A stretch of DNA of 64,000 nt from an uncultured Aquimarina sp. (lineage in GTDB: Bacteria; Bacteroidota; Bacteroidia; Flavobacteriales; Flavobacteriaceae), in NCBI GenBank assembly GCA_947500545.1, contig CANMSO010000002.1, positions 186,001 to 250,000 on the forward strand, given 5' to 3'. Positions 53,921-62,499 of the stretch are shown one piece after another. The notes beneath the pieces were generated by a model. That model ran no database searches. It was not told the origin of the DNA and saw only the letters and a program-made list of their open reading frames with translations. The translations under genes and the position numbers were made by a program. Numbering within the stretch: position 1 is the first letter of the stretch; each line of letters opens with the position of its first letter.

Positions 53921-56526
53921 GTTTTATGTTGAAGAAACTTGCGTAAAAGTAGTGCAATTAATAGAAATAAAACAATACTAATAACGTACCAAACGTACTT
54001 TGCCGAATTAGGTGGTGTAATTTCACCATAATACACAAAGGCTGCCCAATAATAAGGGGATTTTTGTGCGTTAGAGATATTTTCTGCATCAAGATAGTCC
54101 AATTTTGCCTGATGCAATGCTCTTGTTTTAGATTTTAATTTATTTAGACTTTTATAAAAATTACTCATTAGGGTGGCAGTTGTTTTATCATTAACCTTCC
54201 ACAACGAGAAAAGTACATTTTCTACTCCGGCATATTGAAAACCTCTGGCTACACTTATTGGTCCTTCTCCTTTCGTTAGCTTTCCAATGCCTGTTTCGCA
54301 TGCGCTTAAAACGACTAAATTTGCATCGATTTGCGCGCCATACAGTTGATTTACCAGAACATTCTGATTTCTAAATTTTATAGAAGCTGGTCTCAAAATA
54401 TTTCCTGATTCGGCATGAGTAGACAGATGGATAATATCATGATCCTTTGCCTTTTGAAGAAAATTAGTATACGTTGCTTGTTCTTTTTCTATAAAATCAC
54501 CTTTAAAATATTGTTGTATAGAATTACTTTCAATTAAAGAAAAAGATAATTCCATATCGGTTTTTTCAAAGACAGGGAACACACCAAGTATCCTGTTCTC
54601 CTTAGTAATGTCTGATGTTGATCTTACATATTTTGTTGCCGAAATCTCATAACTCAATTGGGTTGATCGTAATAAGAAAGGCATACTGCTAAAATTAGTT
54701 GTATTTGTATTCTCGGTTAGCAAAGTCTCAAAGGGAATAAAATTGAGAAGACCGTCTGGTATGATAAGTAATTTCTCTGCCTTTTTTGGGATGTTTAGGA
54801 CCTTATAAGTTTCGGTGGCATTTTTTGTAAATTCACTTACGTCATTTATGATGTTCGAGGCATTGTCAAAATAGTAGATGTAATTTTTAATAGTTTTTTT
54901 GAAATGATCAATGTTTTTTATTTTTTTAATTCTGAAAGAATCGTGACGTATTTCAAATTGATAAATGCTTTGATTACCATAAAAATATTCAAGCAATGTA
55001 ACTTGCTCTCGTTCTAACTTTTCCTGAAGAGCAAGAGTAGAAAGTTCTTTTGGACGTCTTAGTAATTTGGGATATTTATTTTGAAGTGCTTTTGTTATTT
55101 CTTTAAGATCGAGATGTTTAATATCATAATCTGTTACCCATTTTTGAATTTGAGCAACATTAGCATGTGGACCCTTAATTTTTTCCTTTAAAATTAAAGT
55201 TTCATAGGATGCTAACTTGGAAGAAAGCAGGTCTTTTTTTTTAACCATGGGGTCACCCTGATATTGAGATAATACTTTTTTCGACAACAAGGCCTCATTC
55301 ACGAAAGGGGCTTTTGAGTGTTCTGCCGCCTGAAATGCTTGTTCGATATATTGTTGATCTCGTGTGTTTTGATATATCGAAAATAGTAGATCGATGTATG
55401 CTTCTGTTCTATTTCGGTTTTGTCCAAGTTGAATAATTTTGGTATCCTGAAGAGGATATAAGGTGTTTAATTTTGAATTTACGGTAAATGCCAAGTCATA
55501 TGACTTAATAGCTTCAAGAGGTTTGTCGGTTTGTTGATAAACATAGGATTGAATATCTAATGCTTTTAGTAGAATTTTATCTGCAATAAGGATTTCTTTA
55601 GATGGGAGGATACTTTTTTCAGAGTACCCCGGTAGGAGAGAAGTGTATATTTGTTTTAAATTTTTTTGAACTTCGATAAATTTTGATCTTGATAATAAGA
55701 TATCAATGTACGCTAATTGCCATTTGGCAATATTTCTGGCAGTAGTGCTAGCGTCTTTTAGTAAGTGCGATTTTGCTTGTGCTATATATTTCTCAGCATT
55801 ATCTAATTCTTTTTTTTCTAACGAAATAGCAGCCAAAATTTGATATGCATTTATCTGGTTGGCATCTAATCGGATTACTTTTTCGGCATACTTTTTAGCG
55901 TCGATATAATTGTTAATCTCCAGGTAATTCGTAGCTATATTTGTAAGAATATTGACATTGTTGGCGTCAATACGTAACCCTTGTTCTAGTATTTTTAGAG
56001 CTAGTTTGTGATTACCCTGGTTGTTATATGCAATAGACAGATTAGTAATTCCCGAAATTATGCCTGCTATATGTTGGTTTTTTTCTGCTAAATATAAATA
56101 GCTTTTTATCGTTGTATCTGCTTTTTGTAAGTCTCCGATTTTTATATAAAGATTCCCTAGAGGTTTTAAGCAATTTTCAATAATGTCATAATCGGTAAGA
56201 TTATTATCATGATATGTTTTCCATGCTTTTTCGTAATAGAGAATGGCAGAGGACATACTACCATATTGATTACGATAATATCCAAGGTTACAATGTACAA
56301 TTACCCAAGCAAGTTTATCAGCTTTTGTGATTAATTGATTTTTTTTTGAATCGATTTGCTTGCTTAACCTTAAGGAAGAAGAGGGGGTAGGGTTTTGTAG
56401 AAAATAATCTAATTGGTTATATAGGAACTTTTCAGTTCCCATGCTTTGTTGTGATTGAATAGAGGAATTTCCAATCAGCAGAACGGTGATAACAAAAAGA
56501 AATAGGTTAAAATTTCCAAATCCCAT
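53917..56526 (-). CDS. TPR-CHAT protease, membrane-anchored
   Basis: The start at 56526 (MGFGNFNLFLFVITVLL) gives a signal peptide ending near SIQSQQ; an upstream ATG at 56577 adds 17 residues. The 869-residue protein has a long TPR region (about residues 80-400), a helical linker, and a C-terminal CHAT domain, a caspase-like fold. The dyad is intact: His704 in HLSTHAES and Cys743 in VLSACETGIG. A C-terminal helix (near 845-862) and a basic tail (RKFLQHKT) should anchor it in the inner membrane with protease and TPRs outside. The gene overlaps the PKD gene by 20 bases and the retropepsin gene by 4. CHAT proteases often cut a specific partner; none is known here. Confidence 0.9.
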   Translation of the reverse strand: MGFGNFNLFLFVITVLLIGNSSIQSQQSMGTEKFLYNQLDYFLQNPTPSSSLRLSKQIDSKKNQLITKADKLAWVIVHCNLGYYRNQYGSMSSAILYYEKAWKTYHDNNLTDYDIIENCLKPLGNLYIKIGDLQKADTTIKSYLYLAEKNQHIAGIISGITNLSIAYNNQGNHKLALKILEQGLRIDANNVNILTNIATNYLEINNYIDAKKYAEKVIRLDANQINAYQILAAISLEKKELDNAEKYIAQAKSHLLKDASTTARNIAKWQLAYIDILLSRSKFIEVQKNLKQIYTSLLPGYSEKSILPSKEILIADKILLKALDIQSYVYQQTDKPLEAIKSYDLAFTVNSKLNTLYPLQDTKIIQLGQNRNRTEAYIDLLFSIYQNTRDQQYIEQAFQAAEHSKAPFVNEALLSKKVLSQYQGDPMVKKKDLLSSKLASYETLILKEKIKGPHANVAQIQKWVTDYDIKHLDLKEITKALQNKYPKLLRRPKELSTLALQEKLEREQVTLLEYFYGNQSIYQFEIRHDSFRIKKIKNIDHFKKTIKNYIYYFDNASNIINDVSEFTKNATETYKVLNIPKKAEKLLIIPDGLLNFIPFETLLTENTNTTNFSSMPFLLRSTQLSYEISATKYVRSTSDITKENRILGVFPVFEKTDMELSFSLIESNSIQQYFKGDFIEKEQATYTNFLQKAKDHDIIHLSTHAESGNILRPASIKFRNQNVLVNQLYGAQIDANLVVLSACETGIGKLTKGEGPISVARGFQYAGVENVLFSLWKVNDKTTATLMSNFYKSLNKLKSKTRALHQAKLDYLDAENISNAQKSPYYWAAFVYYGEITPPNSAKYVWYVISIVLFLLIALLLRKFLQHKT

Positions 56527-58486
56527 ATAGTTGAATTTGAGAGTTTGGGCTATCAAAATTATATACATATCTAACACCTAAACTTGGGCCTATTCTTACA
56601 GTTCCAAAATTCATTCCGAGAAAAACACCAGTCTGTAGGTTCGTAAAGCTGTTATCAATTTCTTGATTCAAAAAGGAATCCAAATCTGGATTTGGGATCA
56701 GATTGCCGTCAGCATCCAGAAAGAATCCTCTTCCGGTTGTGTCTTGGTCATTTTTGCTTGTAATATCAAGTTTGACTTGTACACCAACGCCCATAGCCCA
56801 AAAATTGTTTAAATTATACCGAAATGACCCTGGAACTGCATAGACTGAGATGTTGGTGAATTGGTTTAATTCTGAAAACTGCGTGATGTTTTCAGCTCCG
56901 TTAGGATTTATAATTCGAGTTTCAAAATTTCTGAGTTCATCATAAGATGAGGTAGAGAACATTAACTCTGCCTGATAATATCCTCTATAGGATTTAAATG
57001 GAGATAGTGTTGCTCCTACAAAATACTCTCTTTGGTTATCCAACTCTGGTGCCATGATATATCCTGTTTTGGCTCCAATAGAAATACCTGGCATGAATCT
57101 CGTAGTGGCATAATTGGTAATTATGGGTTCGTTTTTGTCAAAATAGATGGCGGTTCGACTCTTAGTTTTTTTCTTGTGAAAGTCTTTACCAAATTTCATA
57201 GAATATTTGACAAAACCTTTTGTAGAGTCAATTTCTTGTACATTTTTCTGTTGGCTCCCGGGAAGATAAATTCTGTTAAATTGAAAAATGATTTTGTCCT
57301 TTTGTAAAAGGGTGTCCAGACAACTATAGTTTACTTCTCTTTCTTTAGGACAGATCGGGCATTCGGGATACATGCCTTCTATACGTAATGTTGATTTATC
57401 AAACATTTCTGGGGTGTCCACATCTAGTTTAATTGTATTTGCAGGGCCTTCTCCATTGTTTTGGAAACGTACTTTAAATTTAAGACGTTTAAATCTTACC
57501 AAACGATAGTTCATTAACCAACCATTAGATGACATTTTATTGGGGTCATGAGAAGTAACGATTTCCATCTCGGTATCTTTTACCGTATGATTATCAAAAT
57601 TGTCATCAGGGATGTATACGCTTCGCAACGTGACAATGGCACTAGTGTCTTTAATCATTTCTGGAGTAGTTCTTAATGTCCTGAAAATATTACGTTCCTC
57701 ACCAGGTTGCATGTCATTAAATGCAATAATCTGATAATTGCGATATGAGGCGTTTGATTCTTCCAATGTTAGAGGAAGGTTTCTTCTTATGGTTGTATCC
57801 TGAACAAAAAGCATTTTATTATGCGTTATAGTATTTGAAGAGGATGCTAATAAGGTGTGGTCATCGTTTTCTGTAAGTACTTCGGAAATGGTATTCAAAG
57901 GGATAATACGTTCGCCATGATGCATACGAGTATCCTCTATGGTAAAATTGTCATTTTTGAATTGATTGTCGTTATAAAACAAGTATAATTTTCCACTGGA
58001 GACATAATTATTATTGTTTTTATAGCTGGTTATAAAAACCATTTCTTGATCGGGTATAGGTTCGCGATTTCGTTTCAAGATTAAATCTTCACCTTCTGTA
58101 AAGAATGAATCCGAACTTATAGAGGCCTCATCAGATACATTACTTATTGTTAATGATTTTGGTCTGCTGTCAGGTGGTTTTCCGTTATCATAATTGTTAG
58201 TGGCCCATAGTTTCGCTTTATATTCACCTGGTTTTTTATATGCGTGAGTAGGTGTTTTATTGAAGCTATAATTTCCGTCTCCAAATTCCCAATAATAGGT
58301 GTAAAACGCTTTTGGGGCGCCGGCAATTTGATTTAGTGGAGGCATTTTTGCACTATAAGCAATTTGATCTCCTTGGATTTCATAAGATATGGGGGCAACT
58401 CTAGGTATGGTATCATTTGTTAGAATTTGCCCAAAACATAAAAAAGGAAATAGAACAGTGCAGTATAATATAATTACGCCCCTCAT
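56507..58486 (-). CDS. PKD-domain protein with C-terminal outer-membrane barrel
   Basis: The 659-residue exported protein (signal peptide about 1-19, CFGQ) has a PKD domain at about 40-120 (YYWEFGDGNYSFNKTPTHAYKKPGEYKAKL read in pieces: WEFGDGNYSF then PGEYKAKLW). A middle domain follows that is common in Bacteroidota surface proteins (HDPNKMSS, LKFKVRFQNNGEGPANTIKL). From about 450 to the end the pattern is amphipathic beta-strands (ISIGAKTGYIMAPEL, VGPSLGVRYVYNF-like) ending in Phe, as in an outer-membrane barrel. It has no type IX secretion C-terminal domain. It leads the operon with the CHAT and retropepsin genes and overlaps the former by 20 bases. The role is unknown. Confidence 0.8.
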   Translation of the reverse strand: MRGVIILYCTVLFPFLCFGQILTNDTIPRVAPISYEIQGDQIAYSAKMPPLNQIAGAPKAFYTYYWEFGDGNYSFNKTPTHAYKKPGEYKAKLWATNNYDNGKPPDSRPKSLTISNVSDEASISSDSFFTEGEDLILKRNREPIPDQEMVFITSYKNNNNYVSSGKLYLFYNDNQFKNDNFTIEDTRMHHGERIIPLNTISEVLTENDDHTLLASSSNTITHNKMLFVQDTTIRRNLPLTLEESNASYRNYQIIAFNDMQPGEERNIFRTLRTTPEMIKDTSAIVTLRSVYIPDDNFDNHTVKDTEMEIVTSHDPNKMSSNGWLMNYRLVRFKRLKFKVRFQNNGEGPANTIKLDVDTPEMFDKSTLRIEGMYPECPICPKEREVNYSCLDTLLQKDKIIFQFNRIYLPGSQQKNVQEIDSTKGFVKYSMKFGKDFHKKKTKSRTAIYFDKNEPIITNYATTRFMPGISIGAKTGYIMAPELDNQREYFVGATLSPFKSYRGYYQAELMFSTSSYDELRNFETRIINPNGAENITQFSELNQFTNISVYAVPGSFRYNLNNFWAMGVGVQVKLDITSKNDQDTTGRGFFLDADGNLIPNPDLDSFLNQEIDNSFTNLQTGVFLGMNFGTVRIGPSLGVRYVYNFDSPNSQIQLYGIWKF

Positions 58487-58549
58487 GATTTTTGTTAGTT
58501 GTTACTAAAGATAAGTAAAAAGTTAAATTATGGTTATTGGTGACCAAGA

Positions 58550-58577
58550 ATTCCAGAAGGCTTTAGTCTTCTGGAAT
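58550..58577 (-). terminator. Hairpin after the serine hydrolase lipoprotein gene
   Basis: A 10-bp perfect stem (ATTCCAGAAG / CTTCTGGAAT) with an 8-base loop lies 30 bases past the stop on the minus strand. The T-tract after it is weak, so termination may be partial. Confidence 0.55.
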
Positions 58578-58606
58578 CCTTTTGTACATCCAATTTTCTT
58601 TTAAAA

Positions 58607-59827
58607 TTATTCCCATGCGTCATTATAGGCATCATAAATCATTTGACGAAGACTAGCGTTGTTATTTAAAGTTACCCCCTGGGTGTTCATTACAACTACA
58701 CAGTCAATACCATTTATAGGAAACATGACCATTTGGGTAAGTACCCCTTTGGATACTGTAGGATCATCGCTTGTGCCAATAGACCCATTTTTCCCGTAAT
58801 AATTGCCATGTATTTCATCATTAGGATCAGCTCGATCCATTCCGATTCTATGAAGTTTCATGATATCTCTTTGATCTTCGGTAACCAATATTTCAGTATG
58901 TTCATAGAAAGCGATCACTTTAGCCATTTCTAAAGGTGTCATAAAATAACCACCTCCACCGGCGATATGATTCCAGCTGCCATAGAATCGACCGGTTGTA
59001 TTATTGTTTGGAGCATTCACATTGTAATATAGAGTAGAAATATTTTCATCTTCGGGAACACAACCAACCAGAGGCAGTGAGAGCTTGTCAAAAATGTTTT
59101 CTTGCATGTATAGTAAGTACATGAATTGCGTATTCGCATCATTTTCTATGTCTATTGCATTATTGCTTACTGCACTCCATAGAGAAGGAATAAGAACTCT
59201 AAATAAAGCAAAATTTGCATTTAGGTACCTGAAATTTTTAGAATTCACAACTCCTGTTCGTGTACAAACAGCAAGACCTTGATATCCTAAAGTTGTATTA
59301 AAATTGTTATTGGCGCTTTCTAATCCTGAGCGATGTGTTAATAGATCCCTGAAACTAAGATCGCTTACTCCTGGGCCTTGAGCCCATGATGAAGGAAGCC
59401 ATTCTGCAATTTTATCTTCTATTGTTAGGTTGTTAGCTTCTAATAGTTGCATTACTCCTATGGCTGTATAAAATTTAGAAATGCTCGCTACGTTTATTTC
59501 TTTGTTTAAAGTAAAATCCAAAGCTCCGTCTATCGTAGTCCTAGCCTTACCATAAGCGTTTGATCTAGCCAGGTTCCCGTTAGAACTTATAGTATATGAC
59601 CAGCCTACAGGTGTATTGTTGCCGGCATTAACATAATTAATAACATTTTGTTCAAAAAGATCAAGATTAAAAACTGGCGTGTTGGTTTCTAGATCATTGA
59701 TACCATCATCAGTCTCGCAACTTATTAAAAGAAAAATACTAAAGACCAGTATTAAAAGATCTGCAAATGTGCGTTTTATTGATTTACTATTTTTTGGTAA
59801 TATAAAAGTGATTTGTGTGGTTTTCAT
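58607..59827 (-). CDS. serine hydrolase (class C beta-lactamase fold), lipoprotein
   Basis: This 406-residue lipoprotein has lipid Cys37 (FLLISCETD) after a 20-residue basic leader. The hydrolase domain shows SxxK as S115-I-S-K118, YxN as YLN near residue 202, and a KNG-type third motif (YYGKNGS). It probably acts on a peptide, ester or cell-wall substrate. The start at 59827 agrees with an ECF-type promoter 31 bases upstream. It shares that promoter form and a long-leader signal with the upstream lipoprotein gene. Confidence 0.85.
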   Translation of the reverse strand: MKTTQITFILPKNSKSIKRTFADLLILVFSIFLLISCETDDGINDLETNTPVFNLDLFEQNVINYVNAGNNTPVGWSYTISSNGNLARSNAYGKARTTIDGALDFTLNKEINVASISKFYTAIGVMQLLEANNLTIEDKIAEWLPSSWAQGPGVSDLSFRDLLTHRSGLESANNNFNTTLGYQGLAVCTRTGVVNSKNFRYLNANFALFRVLIPSLWSAVSNNAIDIENDANTQFMYLLYMQENIFDKLSLPLVGCVPEDENISTLYYNVNAPNNNTTGRFYGSWNHIAGGGGYFMTPLEMAKVIAFYEHTEILVTEDQRDIMKLHRIGMDRADPNDEIHGNYYGKNGSIGTSDDPTVSKGVLTQMVMFPINGIDCVVVMNTQGVTLNNNASLRQMIYDAYNDAWE

Positions 59828-59857
59828 GATTTCTAAGTTTTTATGGTTTATATCGTT

Positions 59858-59886
59858 ATATCAACCAAGCTTTTGTTTTGTTACCC
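59858..59886 (-). promoter_or_regulatory. ECF sigma-type promoter of the serine hydrolase gene
   Basis: On the minus strand GGGTAAC (59886-59880), 14 bases and GTTGATAT (59865-59858), 31 bases before the start codon. The same motif with the same spacing precedes the next lipoprotein gene at 61064-61092. The AAC core of the upstream half is typical of ECF sigma -35 elements. A linked ECF sigma gene lies divergently at 61139. Confidence 0.7.
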
Positions 59887-59903
59887 TGTTTTTTAAATAA
59901 AAA

Positions 59904-59930
59904 ATTCCGAGAGGAGTACCCTCCCGGAAT
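59904..59930 (-). terminator. Terminator after the ZU5-like lipoprotein gene
   Basis: An 11-bp stem with one G-T pair, 5-base loop, followed by a T-rich run (TTTTTTATTT) on the minus strand. It separates the two lipoprotein genes, so each must be expressed from its own promoter. Confidence 0.9.
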
Positions 59931-59991
59931 ATATACCGGAATATGCTGTAACCCCCGTTAACCTATTAGCAAATTCTAGTATGAGTTTAAA

Positions 59992-61032
59992 TTATGGTAA
60001 AGCATTTATTAGCGCAACTAATTCTGCTTCAGTTCCTATACTGGTAGATCCTATTACTTCTAGGTGATCTTCTTCTATGGTCGCTTCTTGGATGGCATAT
60101 ACATACTGACCATCTTGTACAGATACAAAGATGATATGTACTTCTAACCCAATAGGTATTAATCCGTAGTGTTCAGAAAACAAACCTGTTTCGGTATTGT
60201 AAATATCTAATAAAGCTAGGGCCGTAGGTTCACCGTCATAAGAAACATATACGTTAGAGTTTGTATCATCGTATCCTTCTGGCACATCAACATAAAGAAC
60301 TGTTTTTGGTCTTGGGTCGTTATACCAACGATCAATATTTGTCCAACCAAAGTTACTTAAGAAACCACCATAGCCCATTACGCCGGTTCCGTTAGGGCCT
60401 TCTCGTTGCATAGGCTCTAAACCACCTTGCTCATCTTCTTCCCAAATTACATCACATTCTAATTCATCTACATCACAATCATTATTCTGACCATTAAAAA
60501 GTACCATTTCATCATCAAACTCTTCTGCAGGAGCAAATAATTGAAAAGCATTGGCAAGCCCTAGTTGTTCCCCATCTTGAGTAGCATTTATGTAAAATTC
60601 TCCCCCTGAAATTAATGTTTCAACATCTCCATTGGGACGCTTGCCATTGGTTGGCATTTTGGTCAATAGCATTTTTGCCTTATTGTATATTTCAATAAGT
60701 TCAATAGTTACGCTACCGGTTACTGGATCGCCATTTTGATCCAAAAAACTATTCGGAGGAAAATATAGAATAGTGCCTTCTTGTCCATAGACTTCTCCGC
60801 CACCAGTACTATTTATTGTGACAGTTTGTTTTGCTTCTTCACGATTTTCAATAATTTCTGCTTTAAATTCTATTCCATCAAGGATTAACTGAGGGTCAAT
60901 ATCATTGTCATCATTTTTACTGCAACTACCTAAAAAAAGAATTGCTAGAGTCAAAGATAAAAAGTGGATCATTGTTGTTTTTGCATACCTACTATTGTTC
61001 AGTAATGTAATTGTTGTATTTTTTGCTTTCAT
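59992..61032 (-). CDS. lipoprotein with ZU5-like domain, unknown function
   Basis: This 346-residue lipoprotein has lipid Cys37 (LFLGSCSKN). A stretch near residues 70-115 (GTILYFPPNSFLDQNGDPV, then GSVTIELIEI) resembles ZU5-like domains of Bacteroidota surface proteins. The rest is acidic and likely beta-rich (CDVDELECDVIWEEDEQGG), with a C-terminal Ig-like feel (VHIIFVSVQDGQYVYAIQ). I do not recognise a function. The start at 61032 agrees with an ECF-type promoter 32 bases upstream; a later Met at 60972 would shorten the leader but would leave that spacing unexplained. Confidence 0.75.
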   Translation of the reverse strand: MKAKNTTITLLNNSRYAKTTMIHFLSLTLAILFLGSCSKNDDNDIDPQLILDGIEFKAEIIENREEAKQTVTINSTGGGEVYGQEGTILYFPPNSFLDQNGDPVTGSVTIELIEIYNKAKMLLTKMPTNGKRPNGDVETLISGGEFYINATQDGEQLGLANAFQLFAPAEEFDDEMVLFNGQNNDCDVDELECDVIWEEDEQGGLEPMQREGPNGTGVMGYGGFLSNFGWTNIDRWYNDPRPKTVLYVDVPEGYDDTNSNVYVSYDGEPTALALLDIYNTETGLFSEHYGLIPIGLEVHIIFVSVQDGQYVYAIQEATIEEDHLEVIGSTSIGTEAELVALINALP

Positions 61033-61063
61033 AATTTTTCAAAATTTTATTGTTTACAACACC

Positions 61064-61092
61064 ATATCAACAACTTTGATTTTTTGTTACCC
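61064..61092 (-). promoter_or_regulatory. ECF sigma-type promoter of the ZU5-like lipoprotein gene
   Basis: On the minus strand GGGTAAC (61092-61086), 14 bases and GTTGATAT (61071-61064), 32 bases before the start codon. It is identical in both halves and in spacing to the site at 59858-59886. It lies in the 106-base gap shared with the divergent sigma-factor gene. Confidence 0.7.
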
Positions 61093-61138
61093 CTTTATCT
61101 TGAAACTTTTTATAAATTAGTTGCTATAACAATCATTT

Positions 61139-61726
61139 ATGGGAGATAACAAACCGCATGCAGATCAGAAATACATAGAGGCTCTTTTGAAGAATGACAC
61201 GACTATCTTGACCGAGATTTATGAAAAGTTTGCCCCAAAAGTGATTGGTTATATAAAAAAGAATAATGGAGATGAACAGAGTGCGCAAGATGTTATTCAG
61301 GAGACTTTGATCGCTATTTATAAACAAGCAAAGGAGAAAGGATTACAACTCACCTGTCCGTTTGATGCTTATTTCTTTCTATTATGTAAGCGCAAATGGT
61401 TAAATGAACTAAAAAAATCTTCTAGAAAAGAGGTAACAATTAATGAAGAGATTGTATCTGTAAATGATGAGAGTGTTCGTTTTGTAGAGGAAACTGAAAT
61501 TTTTAATGCAAAACATGAACTTTATACTAAAATGTTTGATCAACTAGGTAAGGCTTGTAAAGAATTGCTGAAAGTGACTTTTACTATAAAATCGATGGAG
61601 GAAGTTGCCGAAAAACTAGGACAATCTTATGCATATGTTCGTAAAAAGAAATCTTTATGTATAGGTCAATTAACACAATTGGTTCAGAACGCTCCACAGT
61701 TTAATCAAATACAGAATTTATTATGA
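61139..61726 (+). CDS. ECF-type RNA polymerase sigma factor
   Basis: The 195-residue protein has sigma region 2 (about 25-95: LTEIYEKFAPKVIGYIKK, DVIQETLIAIYKQ, AYFFLLCKRKWLNELKK) and a region 4 helix-turn-helix (about 125-180: SMEEVAEKLGQSYAYVRKKK). It directs RNA polymerase to a small set of promoters. It overlaps the next gene by 4 bases, which encodes a membrane protein that may hold it inactive. It is divergent from two lipoprotein genes that share a putative ECF promoter. I saw no copy of the same motif before this gene itself. Confidence 0.92.
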   Translation: MGDNKPHADQKYIEALLKNDTTILTEIYEKFAPKVIGYIKKNNGDEQSAQDVIQETLIAIYKQAKEKGLQLTCPFDAYFFLLCKRKWLNELKKSSRKEVTINEEIVSVNDESVRFVEETEIFNAKHELYTKMFDQLGKACKELLKVTFTIKSMEEVAEKLGQSYAYVRKKKSLCIGQLTQLVQNAPQFNQIQNLL

Positions 61727-62499
61727 CCCCAGAAGAAAAATATGAGCTATTCGAAAAACATTGTAGTCAAGAACTTTCTATAAATGAAAAGGTAAGATTA
61801 AATAAATTAATCGAGGAAGATGATGCAGTAAAAGAAGAGTTAAGAGTGTATGAAGAATTGTATTTACATTTAGATGCAGGTTTTAATTCAGAAAAGGAAC
61901 TAGAAGCATTAAAGAATAATCTTAAGGAGATCGGGGAACCCTTTTTCTTGGAAAAGGCAACTAAAGAAGAGGTTAAAAAAGAGTTTCATCAAGAAATTAA
62001 TAGTGGATCAAAAGTAATCAGAATGCCTTCGTGGGTATACGTTGCAGCGGCAAGTATTGCGGTCATTATTGGGTCGTATTTTTTTAGTCAAAATGATCCT
62101 GTATATAATGATTTTGCAGAAATCCCAAGATTATCTATTGTAGAAAGAGGGGGGAAGGAAGAAAATATCACCAATGCAGAAAAAGCGTTTAATTCACAAA
62201 ATTATGTGGTGGCAGAAAAATACCTTTCTGCATTGTTGTCCAAAGATAAAAGTAATTCTGAATATCAATTTTATTACGGAATCTCATTACTTGAACAAGA
62301 TAAATACAATAAGGCAACACAGGTTTTTGAAAAACTGCACCAAGGAAAATCTGCTTATAAGCATAAAGCAGTATGGTTTGAGGCCTTAAACCAGCTTAAA
62401 CAAAAAAAATACAATGAATGTGTCGAATTGCTAAAAATCCTTCCAAAAGAGGCAGAAGATTATAATCTCGCTGTAAAACTGATTAATAGACTTGATTAA
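61723..62499 (+). CDS. candidate anti-sigma factor with transmembrane helix and extracytoplasmic TPRs
   Basis: The 258-residue protein has a charged, helical cytoplasmic domain (about 1-100; EEKYELFEKHCSQELSINEK at the start resembles a zinc-free anti-sigma N-terminus), one membrane helix at about 102-121 (PSWVYVAAASIAVIIGSYF), and TPR-like repeats outside (FNSQNYVVAEKYLSALLSK, QFYYGISLLEQDKYNKATQ). It overlaps the sigma gene in an ATGA junction. A role as membrane-bound regulator of the sigma factor is likely from gene order and topology; there is no direct motif proof. Confidence 0.75.
   Translation: MTPEEKYELFEKHCSQELSINEKVRLNKLIEEDDAVKEELRVYEELYLHLDAGFNSEKELEALKNNLKEIGEPFFLEKATKEEVKKEFHQEINSGSKVIRMPSWVYVAAASIAVIIGSYFFSQNDPVYNDFAEIPRLSIVERGGKEENITNAEKAFNSQNYVVAEKYLSALLSKDKSNSEYQFYYGISLLEQDKYNKATQVFEKLHQGKSAYKHKAVWFEALNQLKQKKYNECVELLKILPKEAEDYNLAVKLINRLD

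Noticed and set aside
58607..59827. Calling the serine hydrolase lipoprotein a beta-lactamase resistance gene
   Set aside because: The fold is shared by many esterases and peptidases; nothing indicates antibiotic hydrolysis.
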